64,000 nt of DNA, taken from assembly GCF_003268275.1 (NCBI RefSeq), contig NZ_QLYR01000010.1, positions 38,792-102,791 of the forward strand, written 5' to 3'. Made by a program: the position numbers and the translations under genes. Under the pieces are notes generated by a model. The model worked only from the letters and a program-made list of their open reading frames with translations. It was not told the origin of the DNA and did no database searches. This document shows, piece after piece, positions 1-7,739 of this stretch. This DNA is from Hydrogeniiclostridium mannosilyticum. GTDB lineage: Bacteria; Bacillota; Clostridia; Oscillospirales; Acutalibacteraceae. The first letter of the stretch is position 1; every line of letters starts with the position of its first letter.

Positions 1-203
1 GTCACCAGCTGGAAGGCCTCTGTGTGGTCCTTCATGGGTGCATCGTGCTTTGTTCCGCGGCCATCCGATGTCTTATGGCTGAAGCTTCCGACTTCCTGCC
101 CAATTCTTTCACAGTTTCCCTTTGCAAGCATCTCTTCGTTGTCCATATCAATCAACTGATATTTCAGCGAGGAGCTGCCGGCATTAATAACCAATACCTT
201 CAT
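1..203 (-). CDS. ackA: Acetate kinase, N-terminal 67 residues (partial)
   Basis: Acetate kinase interconverts acetyl phosphate plus ADP with acetate plus ATP in the cytoplasm, the ATP-yielding end of the Pta-AckA route. The visible N-terminus begins MKVLVINAGSSSLKYQL, the phosphate-binding strand signature of the acetokinase family (ASKHA fold). The ATG at 203 is preceded by an AGGAGG-type ribosome site at 208-214. The gene runs off the left edge, so catalytic residues further along cannot be checked. It is transcribed divergently from tmcAL, whose product also uses acetate. Identification is secure from the N-terminal motif, but the rest of the gene is unseen. Confidence 0.93.
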   Translation of the reverse strand, partial: MKVLVINAGSSSLKYQLIDMDNEEMLAKGNCERIGQEVGSFSHKTSDGRGTKHDAPMKDHTEAFQLV

Positions 204-301
204 GTCGATCCTCCTGTTTTCAATAAATCCCGTCTTGCATGATAATCTGTTCGTACTATATAATAATACAAAAGTACAATGATTTCAAGGAGTTTCGAGA
301 A

Positions 302-1504
302 ATGCTTATCGCCGGAATCGTCGCGGAATACAATCCCTTCCATAAGGGGCACGGCGCCCTTCTGCAATATTGCCGCGAGTGCGGCGCCAGCCACGTTGTT
401 GCCGTAATGAGCGGCAATTTTGTCCAGCGCGGGGAACCGGCATTGCTGAGCAAGCACGCCAGGGCTGAAATGGCCGTGCGCAACGGTGTGGACCTCGTCA
501 TTGAGCTGCCCGTCTACTGGGCCCTGTCCGGTGCAGAAAATTTTGCGCTCGGCGCCGTTTCCCTGCTGGCGGCTGCCGGCTGCCAGCGCCTTTGCTTTGG
601 CAGCGAGTGCGGCGATGCCGGCCTGCTGCAAGAGGCGGCCGCCGCCCTTTTGCAGCAGGATTTTATAACCGAAACCCGCGAGCGGTTGAAAACGGGCCTC
701 TCCTTTGCCGCCGCCCGAAACCAGGTTTGGGCGGAACGCTTCGGCGGCCCGTTGGCAGGGCTGCTGCAAGCCCCCAACAATATTTTGGGCGTCGAGTACT
801 GCAAGGCGCTTATCCGTCTCGGAACGGCCATGCAGCCCTGTTCCATGCGGCGCGCAGGCCCCGGCCATCACGACAGGGCGCCGCTGGCCGGTATTGCAAG
901 CGGGACTCTTTTGCGAAGGATGATTACAGCCAATGAAAATTGGGAAAACTATCTTTCAGCCGAGAGCGGCATGATTGTGCACCGGGAAATTTCCCTTCTG
1001 CACGCGCCTGCCGCAACCGGGCGTATAGAAAACGCTATTTTAGCGGCTCTACGCAAAATGTCCCCCGCCGGTTTTTCCCGTCTGCCGGATATCAGCGAGG
1101 GGCTGGAAAACCGTCTTTACCAGGCCGCGCAGGCCGCCGTTTCTCTGAACGGCTTTTACCGGCTGGTAAAATCAAAGCGGTACGCGCTTTCCAGAATCAG
1201 ACGCCTGGCGATGTGCGCTTTTCTCGGCATAGAGGCCCAGGCGCCTTTTACCCTGCCCCCCTACCTGCGCGTGCTCGCTATGAACCCGCAGGGCGCGGCT
1301 TTGCTGCGCGCCGTAAAGCTGCGGGGAGAGCTGCCCATCCTCACGCGGGCGGCGCAAGCAAGCCAGCTTTCACCTGCTGCCCGCGCTCTTTGGCTGCAGG
1401 AACAGCAGAGCTGTAACCTGTATAATTTATGCTTGCCGCAACCGCTGCCCTGCGGAACAGATCTGACGCAAAAATTATTTTATCTGCCAAAAATTCAGCC
1501 TTAA
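302..1504 (+). CDS. tmcAL: tRNA(Met) cytidine acetate ligase TmcAL (YlbM family)
   Basis: TmcAL makes N4-acetylcytidine at the wobble base of elongator tRNA-Met, using acetate and ATP directly through an acetyl-adenylate. The 400-residue product has the family's N-terminal nucleotidyltransferase motif NPFHKGH (residues 11-17) and the conserved SGNFVQRGEP stretch (37-46), and its length fits the family. The ATG at 302 is chosen because AAGGAG lies at 287-292; an in-frame extension to 239 lacks a ribosome site. It is divergent from ackA with about 100 bp between them. The next gene starts about 20 bp after its stop and is probably co-transcribed. Confidence 0.93.
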   Translation: MLIAGIVAEYNPFHKGHGALLQYCRECGASHVVAVMSGNFVQRGEPALLSKHARAEMAVRNGVDLVIELPVYWALSGAENFALGAVSLLAAAGCQRLCFGSECGDAGLLQEAAAALLQQDFITETRERLKTGLSFAAARNQVWAERFGGPLAGLLQAPNNILGVEYCKALIRLGTAMQPCSMRRAGPGHHDRAPLAGIASGTLLRRMITANENWENYLSAESGMIVHREISLLHAPAATGRIENAILAALRKMSPAGFSRLPDISEGLENRLYQAAQAAVSLNGFYRLVKSKRYALSRIRRLAMCAFLGIEAQAPFTLPPYLRVLAMNPQGAALLRAVKLRGELPILTRAAQASQLSPAARALWLQEQQSCNLYNLCLPQPLPCGTDLTQKLFYLPKIQP

Positions 1505-1524
1505 GAAAGGAGCCGGTGCCGCCC

Positions 1525-2463
1525 GTGGCCATCCAAATAAACGAAACGGATGATCCCATCTTGGGAAAATGCGTCTATATTCAAAACAGCCTCCTCCGCA
1601 TCGTGGTATCCATCTCCTATGGACCGCGCATCTTATCCCTTGGCTTTACCGGGGAGGAAAATATTTTTTGGTATGATTCTGGACTCACACGTAAAACTGC
1701 TGCCGCGGAAATGGCTGAGGCCTATGGCCCCGGCGCATGCTTCTACGAGTACGGTGGACACCGGCTCTGGGCCGCGCCGCCGCGAATGCCGGAAACCTAC
1801 TACCCGGACAACGACCCCGTCACCTATACCATCCGCCCGGAGGGGGTGCTTTTTACTCCGCCGCCCCAGCGCCGCAACGGCCTGCAAACAAGCCTGGAGC
1901 TTGTGCTTTCCCCGGAAGCGCCTAACCTGATGGTTATTCACAGCGCGGAAAACCTGGGAAAAGAAAAGAGCCATCTTGCCCTGTGGCCGATTACCATGCT
2001 GCGCCCGGGAGGCACTGTGGTGCTCCCGCAAAACAACGAGGAAACAGACGGGAACCTGCCCGACCGGGTGCTCACGCTATGGCCCGGCAGCAATATCTGC
2101 GACCCCCGGCTTACTCTTGGCAACCGTTATATTTTAATCCGCCATGCCGCCATGCCGGGTGAGCATCCGCTTATTTTAGGCACCAATAATACTTCGGGCT
2201 GGTTGGCCTATGCGCTGGAGGGTACGGTTCTCGTGAAACGTTACGTACACAACCCCAATATCAGCTACCCCAACCACAATTGTTCCTGCCGTGTATACGC
2301 CGGCGACAGCTTTGTTCAGCTTGAAAGCATCAGCCCCATGTATGGACTTGAGCCCGGCCAGGCAATCCGCCATGTGGAAAACTTCACCCTGTACCATTCA
2401 GACGCATTGCCGCAAAGTCCGAAAGAGTCAGCAATTCAAAGTTTTATTGATAATCTGCGTTAA
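1525..2463 (+). CDS. Galactose-mutarotase-like protein (DUF4380-type)
   Basis: The 312-residue product resembles the beta-sandwich aldose-1-epimerase/galactose mutarotase superfamily. Supporting features are the early segment ISYGPRILSLGF, a GGHRLWAAPP motif near residue 78, and alternating beta-strand patterning to the end with no signal peptide or membrane segment. Proteins of this kind are often called DUF4380 and may bind or epimerise a sugar, but no catalytic assignment can be made here. The GTG at 1525 is preferred (AAGGAG at 1507-1512); an in-frame GTG at 1516 sits too close to that site. It follows tmcAL closely and probably shares its transcript. Family placement is moderate and the substrate is unknown. 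Confidence 0.7.
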   Translation: MAIQINETDDPILGKCVYIQNSLLRIVVSISYGPRILSLGFTGEENIFWYDSGLTRKTAAAEMAEAYGPGACFYEYGGHRLWAAPPRMPETYYPDNDPVTYTIRPEGVLFTPPPQRRNGLQTSLELVLSPEAPNLMVIHSAENLGKEKSHLALWPITMLRPGGTVVLPQNNEETDGNLPDRVLTLWPGSNICDPRLTLGNRYILIRHAAMPGEHPLILGTNNTSGWLAYALEGTVLVKRYVHNPNISYPNHNCSCRVYAGDSFVQLESISPMYGLEPGQAIRHVENFTLYHSDALPQSPKESAIQSFIDNLR

Positions 2464-2612
2464 AAATATTTTTATTTCGCTTAAAAATCCGTTTTTATCA
2501 TTAATTCTGCCGGATCTTCCCGCATAGCGCCAATAGCGCCAAACGAATAAGGCTGCTTTAAGTACACAGGCCCCGGTCCTTTTACGGCAAAATTCCCGGA
2601 GCGGACCGGCGG

Positions 2613-5063
2613 CTAATCCTCCGGACGGGCCAGGAGCAATTCAAAGCTCTGCGCATACGTCTTCATCGCCCGGCATGCCGAATCGCCATCCCATAGCCAT
2701 CCGCGCAGCTCCTGGGGAAGGCTCAGCTCAACGCTCCAACCAGGCGGTACCGTACAGGCCAGGCGGAAGGCTCTGCCGTCCGGGCTATAATTCCATGAGA
2801 CTGCAAGAGGCCCGCAGGGTGTCTGCTCGCTGCCCTTGGCCCATTGCAGCCCACAGGGGTGCGGCGCGACGCGAACCCGCTTTTCCTGAAGATGAACCTC
2901 GCCCAGTCCCAGAATGTCGCGGGTCAGGTGAACGCCCACATGCGCGTTGAAGCCATGTGACAAGCTGCCGGAGGTGTTGACATTTTCATAAAGCGTTCCC
3001 GGTCCCCTGTTCAGCTGGGGCAGAAAAATAGCCCTCAGCTCCTCCAGCAGGCGCCCGTATTCACCCAGCTTAGCCAGCATGTCAAGCCGGATGCAGAGGC
3101 CAATAAATAAATTTGCACGGCCGACACTCGGAGAGGTCAGCGTTTTAGGCGCCGGGCCCATTGTGTTGACAACTGCCTGTATCATGCCTGGCTCACTATT
3201 CCGGTCGAACAGCTCGGACCAAATATCTGTATACAACGCGGCCTCGGTGATGTACTCCTTGGTTTTCAGCGCGCCGTTTTCCAGGTAGGCGGTGTCAGGG
3301 TAAAGCTTTTCCTCCGTAATAAAGGTTACCGCGCCCATTGAGCGAAGTACACCGCGAATGGCTTCGCCCCATTTCACCCATTCCTCACGCCCATACAGCT
3401 TGCCGATCTCGTAGAGCATATAGGCGTAAAGCGCATTGGCAGGCAAGCAGATCGGCTGGGTGTGGTCCGCCTGGTTGGACTGGGACCAATCCAGGAAAAT
3501 GGCGGGCATATTCTCCAGCAGGCCGCTCTCCCCAATAAAGTCCCGCGTTCCCCGAATGAACGCCTCCACGCGCGGAAGAGATTGCTCCAGCAGCTCCCGG
3601 TCACCGGTACGGCGGTAATACTCACAGAACTCCAATATCAGCCAGAACGACCAGGTGGTAATACCGGCCATTTCTTCGTAGGAGTCATGATGCGAGGGAA
3701 AAACCTCCGGGAAAAAAGCATGGCCGTACTTCGCCGGGTCGGTGAGCATAAAGTTCTGTAAAAATGCCTTTTCTACAGACACATCCCCCAGCATTTGCCA
3801 GGCTGCGCGGGCAGTCCACAGTGAGTCGCACAGCCAGCCGCCGCGCTCGCGCTCGGCGCAATCCATAAAGATGTCCAGCGTATTCATCAGCAGCGTCCGC
3901 CGCGAAGCGTCATAGATGCGGTTGACGTCGCCGTCGCTGCAAAGAAATGAGCCCCTGCGGCTGTCGGGATACCAGTAGGTCACCAGGGCGGCACTGTTCA
4001 GGCATACGGTTCCCTGTGTACGGAAAACCAGCTTCAGATGGCGCAGCACATAGGGTTCAAAGGTAAGCAGCCGGTACCGGCCCGGTTCCAGGCAGTAACG
4101 GACCATGTTATTGGTCTGGGTGATCCTTCCTTCATCCTCCAATCCTTCCTGGTGGAAGATATCGAAAACACAGGCCTTCTCCACCTCCAGGTCAAAGCCG
4201 AGGAAGCCGACATAATTGTTGCCGAGGTCAAACTGCAGGTAACACGCTGGCTGCTTACCGGGCTCTATACGCCACCCCTCGCCCATGCACTCCAGCTTGC
4301 CCTGGAAGGGGACGTTTTCATCGCGCCGGGCTTGCTTGACAACACGCTCTGTCAGCTGCCCGTACCAGTGGGTGTGCAGCGTTTCGTTCAAGTGGTCTGC
4401 CATATCCGGACCCCTCTTCTCCTCACCGGCAGCAATCCCGCCAAGCTCCACCAAATTGAGCACTGGCAGCGTCTCCATTGCTGGCAGGCGGCTCCCCCGC
4501 GGCAGCAGCAGCGGCTGTTCATCGAGAACCCGGCAAGGCTGATAAGTGTTCAAATCCTCCGTCACCCAAGACAGCGTATCGGGCCCCAGGTCATAAACCT
4601 CGATTACCTCCCGGCAATGAGAGAGCATCTCCGCACGGCTGCGGCGGTGTGTCAGCTGCCGGCACAGCCAAGGCGATTCCGCCTTGGCGCCCGTAGCCGC
4701 CAGCACCTTTCCTGCACACTGAACCTCACACCAGAACAGTCCCGGTTCCAGTGTAATGTCATTGGAAACATGGTCCGGCGTGTCATAGGCGGCCACCTCT
4801 GCCGCCAGCCTAACCACGCCGGCCTTTTCCACCGGAATTTCCAGCTCATCCACGCGCACATAGCCATGCGCCGTACGAGCCGGGCCGTGCGCCGCCATTT
4901 TCCCATCCACATAAAGACGGTAAAAGCTGCGTGCCGTTACCGCGATTTTCAGTACGCCGGGCGCTTCAACCCATACATCCGAGCGAAAACCGGCAAATTG
5001 ATTGTACGGCTCCGCGGCCCCCTCTATAAAAACCGGCTTTGCCTTCTGAAAAAAATGGTTCAT
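2613..5063 (-). CDS. GH78-like alpha-L-rhamnosidase, cytoplasmic
   Basis: This 816-residue protein matches the layout of family 78 rhamnosidases: N-terminal beta-sandwich domains (YRLYVDG near residue 50), then an (alpha/alpha)6 catalytic domain and a short C-terminal beta domain. The catalytic region carries DCAERERGGWLCDSLW, close to the GH78 signature D-x-x-ERE-x-GW-x-x-D that holds the general acid. No signal peptide is visible, so it probably acts on imported oligosaccharides. It stands alone, away from the larger hydrolase region at 44-59 kb, and no transporter adjoins it. Substrate specificity cannot be read from sequence; related GH78-like proteins also include unsaturated-uronate-linked enzymes. 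Confidence 0.8.
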   Translation of the reverse strand: MNHFFQKAKPVFIEGAAEPYNQFAGFRSDVWVEAPGVLKIAVTARSFYRLYVDGKMAAHGPARTAHGYVRVDELEIPVEKAGVVRLAAEVAAYDTPDHVSNDITLEPGLFWCEVQCAGKVLAATGAKAESPWLCRQLTHRRSRAEMLSHCREVIEVYDLGPDTLSWVTEDLNTYQPCRVLDEQPLLLPRGSRLPAMETLPVLNLVELGGIAAGEEKRGPDMADHLNETLHTHWYGQLTERVVKQARRDENVPFQGKLECMGEGWRIEPGKQPACYLQFDLGNNYVGFLGFDLEVEKACVFDIFHQEGLEDEGRITQTNNMVRYCLEPGRYRLLTFEPYVLRHLKLVFRTQGTVCLNSAALVTYWYPDSRRGSFLCSDGDVNRIYDASRRTLLMNTLDIFMDCAERERGGWLCDSLWTARAAWQMLGDVSVEKAFLQNFMLTDPAKYGHAFFPEVFPSHHDSYEEMAGITTWSFWLILEFCEYYRRTGDRELLEQSLPRVEAFIRGTRDFIGESGLLENMPAIFLDWSQSNQADHTQPICLPANALYAYMLYEIGKLYGREEWVKWGEAIRGVLRSMGAVTFITEEKLYPDTAYLENGALKTKEYITEAALYTDIWSELFDRNSEPGMIQAVVNTMGPAPKTLTSPSVGRANLFIGLCIRLDMLAKLGEYGRLLEELRAIFLPQLNRGPGTLYENVNTSGSLSHGFNAHVGVHLTRDILGLGEVHLQEKRVRVAPHPCGLQWAKGSEQTPCGPLAVSWNYSPDGRAFRLACTVPPGWSVELSLPQELRGWLWDGDSACRAMKTYAQSFELLLARPED

Positions 5064-5121
5064 ACAACAATCCCCCTATATCATTTTTATAATTGCGGAT
5101 GCGCAATGCTCCGCAAGCCTG

Positions 5122-5149
5122 TATAAAAGAAAAGAGCGCCTGTGCGCTC
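5122..5149 (-). terminator. Rho-independent terminator after eutP
   Basis: On the minus strand GAGCGC-ACAG-GCGCTC is followed at once by TTTTCTTTT. The perfect 6-bp stem lies about 20 bp beyond the eutP stop and closes the eutSP unit. Confidence 0.8.
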
Positions 5150-5168
5150 GTCCGCTTCAGAAGCCCCT

Positions 5169-5639
5169 TCAGGCCTCCTGCTTTTGAAATACCTTGCCCT
5201 TGGGAACGGGGCCACCCTTCGACAAATAAGCCAATATTTCATCAACCCCCTCCCGTGAGCGGGAGTTGACCCAAAAAACGGTTTTACAGCCAGCCAGCCG
5301 CAGCCAGTTTTCCGCACGCTCCGGGTTACCCCCTTCACAGTCCACATGAGTTACAATGCCAATAACATCGCGGTTCGCCATGCAGGTGATATTCGGGCTG
5401 TAGAGGGAATAGGGTTCCGTCGCGCTTAACAAAAGGCCCACTACGTCGGCCTCATAGGCGTAAAGCGCAAGCGCCCTCCCCAGCTCCTTGCTCTCGATAT
5501 ATTCGCCTGGCGTGTCAATCACCACGTCGTGGTAATTGACATATTGCGTTTTATGATAATGGATATTCTCTCCGCGCAGCGCCTGGGTTAAGGTGGTTTT
5601 TCCGCAGCCGGTGCGCCCCATCAGAATAATTTTCTTCAT
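5169..5639 (-). CDS. eutP: EutP/PduV-family small GTPase
   Basis: The 156-residue protein is a Ras-like P-loop protein of the EutP/PduV family, which accompanies bacterial microcompartments for ethanolamine or propanediol use. It shows a P-loop GRTGCGKTT (8-16), a G3-type DTPGEY motif and a THVD G4-like motif. EutP has been reported to have acetate kinase activity, but that cannot be judged here. The ATG at 5639 aligns with the usual family start MKKI; an in-frame extension would overlap eutS. It lies directly downstream of eutS, but no other eut or pdu gene is in the window. Confidence 0.9.
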   Translation of the reverse strand: MKKIILMGRTGCGKTTLTQALRGENIHYHKTQYVNYHDVVIDTPGEYIESKELGRALALYAYEADVVGLLLSATEPYSLYSPNITCMANRDVIGIVTHVDCEGGNPERAENWLRLAGCKTVFWVNSRSREGVDEILAYLSKGGPVPKGKVFQKQEA

Positions 5640-5658
5640 TGCTCGCCCCGCCGGGCCC

Positions 5659-6000
5659 TCAGGTTCTGGTAATGTCACAAACCGTAAAGCCCAACGCAGC
5701 AGCGGCGTAATCCACCAACGCGCGCAATGCGGCCTCTACGTCGGAAACCGTTCCGGTGACAATCAGCGTCCCGCTGAAGCGGTCGACAAAGCCCAGCTCT
5801 ATGCCGGAGGCCTTCGTGGCAATATCCCCGGCTATAATCGCCGTCTCACTGGGGCTCATGGTTACAATACCGATGGCGGACTGCGAATAATCCACCGCCG
5901 GGTCAAGCCCCAGCTTTTGGTACAATATTTCATCCGGATTGGCAATGATGTGCGCAATGGTGATCTGCTTACCGGGAACAATTTCCTGAATAATCCGCAT
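5659..6000 (-). CDS. eutS: EutS/PduU-type microcompartment shell protein
   Basis: This is a single-BMC-domain, circularly permuted shell protein of the EutS/PduU type, which forms hexameric tiles of a bacterial microcompartment facet. The family core is clear: RIIQEIVPGKQITIAHIIANP, then AIGIVTMSPSETAIIAGDIA and GFVDRFSGTLIVTG. The ATG at 6000 (113 residues) has AGGA seven bases upstream and gives the usual length. An in-frame ATG at 6075 would add 25 polar residues but has no ribosome site, though it cannot be excluded. It forms a two-gene unit with eutP. No enzyme core, other shell gene or ANTAR-type regulator is nearby. Confidence 0.9.
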   Translation of the reverse strand: MRIIQEIVPGKQITIAHIIANPDEILYQKLGLDPAVDYSQSAIGIVTMSPSETAIIAGDIATKASGIELGFVDRFSGTLIVTGTVSDVEAALRALVDYAAAALGFTVCDITRT

Positions 6001-6222
6001 CTTGCCATCCTGCTGCTGATTGGGCAGCTGCTCATATAAATTCAAAAAAGGCCCTTCTTTCAACGCTTCATTCATTATAATGCGGCGCTCAGACTCGCCG
6101 GTGTATTCGCCGGCCCTGCATGGCCCGCATAATTATTTAATTATTATTAGTATAGCATTATTTCGGCAAAAAATAAAGAATAAAATTGCGGATTGGAGAC
6201 ACCGCACCAGCAGAAATGCAGC

Positions 6223-6258
6223 AAAAAGCCACCGGGCGGCAGAACCTCCCCGGCGGCT
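6223..6258 (-). terminator. Rho-independent terminator after DUF4190-like gene
   Basis: On the minus strand AGCCGCCGGG pairs with CCCGGTGGCT (one G-T pair) across a short loop and is followed by TTTTT. It lies about 40 bp beyond the stop of the 6300-6833 gene and separates it from eutS. Confidence 0.75.
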
Positions 6259-6299
6259 TTGGCGGCTATTATTTTGTGTTTGTAAAGCCCTTAAAGCTT

Positions 6300-6833
6300 T
6301 TAATAAAGGCTCTCCAGCCAATTCTCAAATTCATAATAGAAATAAGGAGAGCTATTGGCGGCCACAAGCACGATAATCAGCATAATAACGATAATCGCAA
6401 GTGTGATTGCGCTGGTAACAATGCCGGCAACGGCCATACCCTTACCATTGGCATTGCGCTTCATGCCAATAATGCTGAAAATCAAGCCGAGAACTGCCAG
6501 CGGAAGGCCTATGTAATAGAAGCAGCAGGTCAGCAGGGAAAGAATACCGCAGATCATACCGGCAATGGAGAGGCCGGGTGTGCTCGACTGCGGCGGATAG
6601 GGCTCCGCCGAATAGGTGGGCTGGTTATAGCTGTTCTGCTGATAATCCGGGTAATAGGACGGAGCAGAAGCAGGCGGAATCTGCTGGTAAGCGCCATTGC
6701 CCTGCGGCGGCTGGTAGGGCTGCTGATTCTGTGGCGCCGCATAGGGTTGCTGGTCGACAGGCTGCGGCTGCGGTTGTTGCGGCGGCTGTTCCGGCTGCGG
6801 CGGATAATTTGGAATTTGAGGATCGTAGTCCAT
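6300..6833 (-). CDS. Pro/Gln/Tyr-rich DUF4190-type membrane protein
   Basis: The 177-residue protein has a low-complexity N-terminal half rich in Pro, Gln and Tyr (residues 1-85). Two hydrophobic spans follow at about 90-118 and 130-158, joined by the short basic loop KRNANGKG, as in DUF4190 proteins. The C-terminal tail is short and aromatic. The disordered arm is probably on one face of the cytoplasmic membrane; no enzymatic motif is present. It is a single-gene unit with a near-consensus promoter at 6878-6907 and a terminator at 6223-6258. Function is unknown. Confidence 0.75.
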   Translation of the reverse strand: MDYDPQIPNYPPQPEQPPQQPQPQPVDQQPYAAPQNQQPYQPPQGNGAYQQIPPASAPSYYPDYQQNSYNQPTYSAEPYPPQSSTPGLSIAGMICGILSLLTCCFYYIGLPLAVLGLIFSIIGMKRNANGKGMAVAGIVTSAITLAIIVIMLIIVLVAANSSPYFYYEFENWLESLY

Positions 6834-6877
6834 AACGAATTCTCCTTTATTTCAGTTTACATTCAGTCGTTTTTATT

Positions 6878-6907
6878 ATTATATCCTAACGTTTGCTTGT
6901 CTGTCAA
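6878..6907 (-). promoter_or_regulatory. Sigma-A-type promoter for the DUF4190-like gene
   Basis: On the minus strand TTGACA (6902-6907) and TATAAT (6878-6883) are separated by 18 bp. Both boxes are perfect consensus hexamers, placed about 45 bp before the start codon at 6833. Confidence 0.8.
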
Positions 6908-6999
6908 TTTGATTTGTCAAAATAACAGGATTTTCCCGTACTGAATTTGCGGGGGCTTTTTTGGCCAATTTGATGGAGAAACAAGCGGCCTGTATCTCC

Positions 7000-7455
7000 T
7001 TATAAAAGATGAAAATTGTGCGTATCTTCCTGCTCATAAGGAGCGAACGCCTCATTATGCCCTTCCTCTAAAAACATGGGCAAATACTGCTCAAAGTGAT
7101 TTTCACTGTGAATCTCTCGGAGCTTTTCAATCGGCAGCCAATAAACGCGCCCCTCCTCTGTCTCTGGAAGCAGGTTCCCTTTAAAGTCAGCGGTTTTATA
7201 CAAAAAAACAAGGTAACGCTCGTTGGTACGGGTATTGCACCAATGAATGACCCCGCAGCTTTTTAGGTTCCAAACATCCAGGCCGGTTTCCTCCTTAACC
7301 TCCCGGACAGCGGAAGCCACAAAGCTTTCGCAGGGCTCCACATGCCCGCCGGGAAATGAAAGCCCCTTCCAGCTGACGACACGCTCCTGCACCAATGCGC
7401 AGCCAGTGTCCTTGTCCTCCACCATCACCATGTTTGTCAGCTCAACGCCGGCCAT
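7000..7455 (-). CDS. Nudix hydrolase (MutT-like)
   Basis: A 151-residue Nudix protein with an intact Nudix box at residues 37-59 (G-x5-E-x7-REVKEETGL), which coordinates the divalent metal. Family members hydrolyse nucleoside diphosphates linked to another group, such as 8-oxo-dGTP. The core VYWLPIEKL strand after the box fits the MutT/YtkD type, but the substrate is not determined. The ATG at 7455 starts the conserved fold; an in-frame GTG at 7485 would overlap the upstream DUF3006 gene. It is probably the last gene of a transcript with ygiQ and the DUF3006 gene (20-bp gap). Confidence 0.85.
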   Translation of the reverse strand: MAGVELTNMVMVEDKDTGCALVQERVVSWKGLSFPGGHVEPCESFVASAVREVKEETGLDVWNLKSCGVIHWCNTRTNERYLVFLYKTADFKGNLLPETEEGRVYWLPIEKLREIHSENHFEQYLPMFLEEGHNEAFAPYEQEDTHNFHLL

Positions 7456-7475
7456 ACTTTCACTGCCCTTCTTTC

Positions 7476-7739
7476 CTATTCCCACAGGGCATCCTGCTTT
7501 TTCTTGAGGGCAGCGCGGCGTTGTTTGGTTTCATCCAGATCCACGGAGATCCTGCCCTCGTCGTCAATCAACAGAATGGTTCCCTCAGCGGCATCGCCCG
7601 GCAGCTCCTTTGTCTCGATGCCGAAAAGGCGCACTTCCTTATTTTTTGCCCTTGTTTTTTTTACCCCCGCATCCTGGTCCGCCAACTCCTCACAAATGGC
7701 AAAATTTCCCTCGAAACGGTCAATTGAAAGCTTTCTCAT
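7476..7739 (-). CDS. DUF3006 family protein
   Basis: An 87-residue protein that opens with KLSIDRFEGNFAICE and continues through ELPGDAAEGTILLIDDEG to a lysine-rich helix, the pattern of DUF3006 proteins (small beta-rich domain with a C-terminal helix). No signal peptide is visible. Its ATG overlaps the ygiQ stop by four bases (7736-7739), suggesting translational coupling. Members of this family have no established function. Confidence 0.8.
   Translation of the reverse strand: MRKLSIDRFEGNFAICEELADQDAGVKKTRAKNKEVRLFGIETKELPGDAAEGTILLIDDEGRISVDLDETKQRRAALKKKQDALWE

Noticed and set aside
2464-2612. CCGGTCC/GGACCGG inverted repeat between convergent genes
   Set aside because: Long loop and no T run on either strand; not convincing as a terminator.
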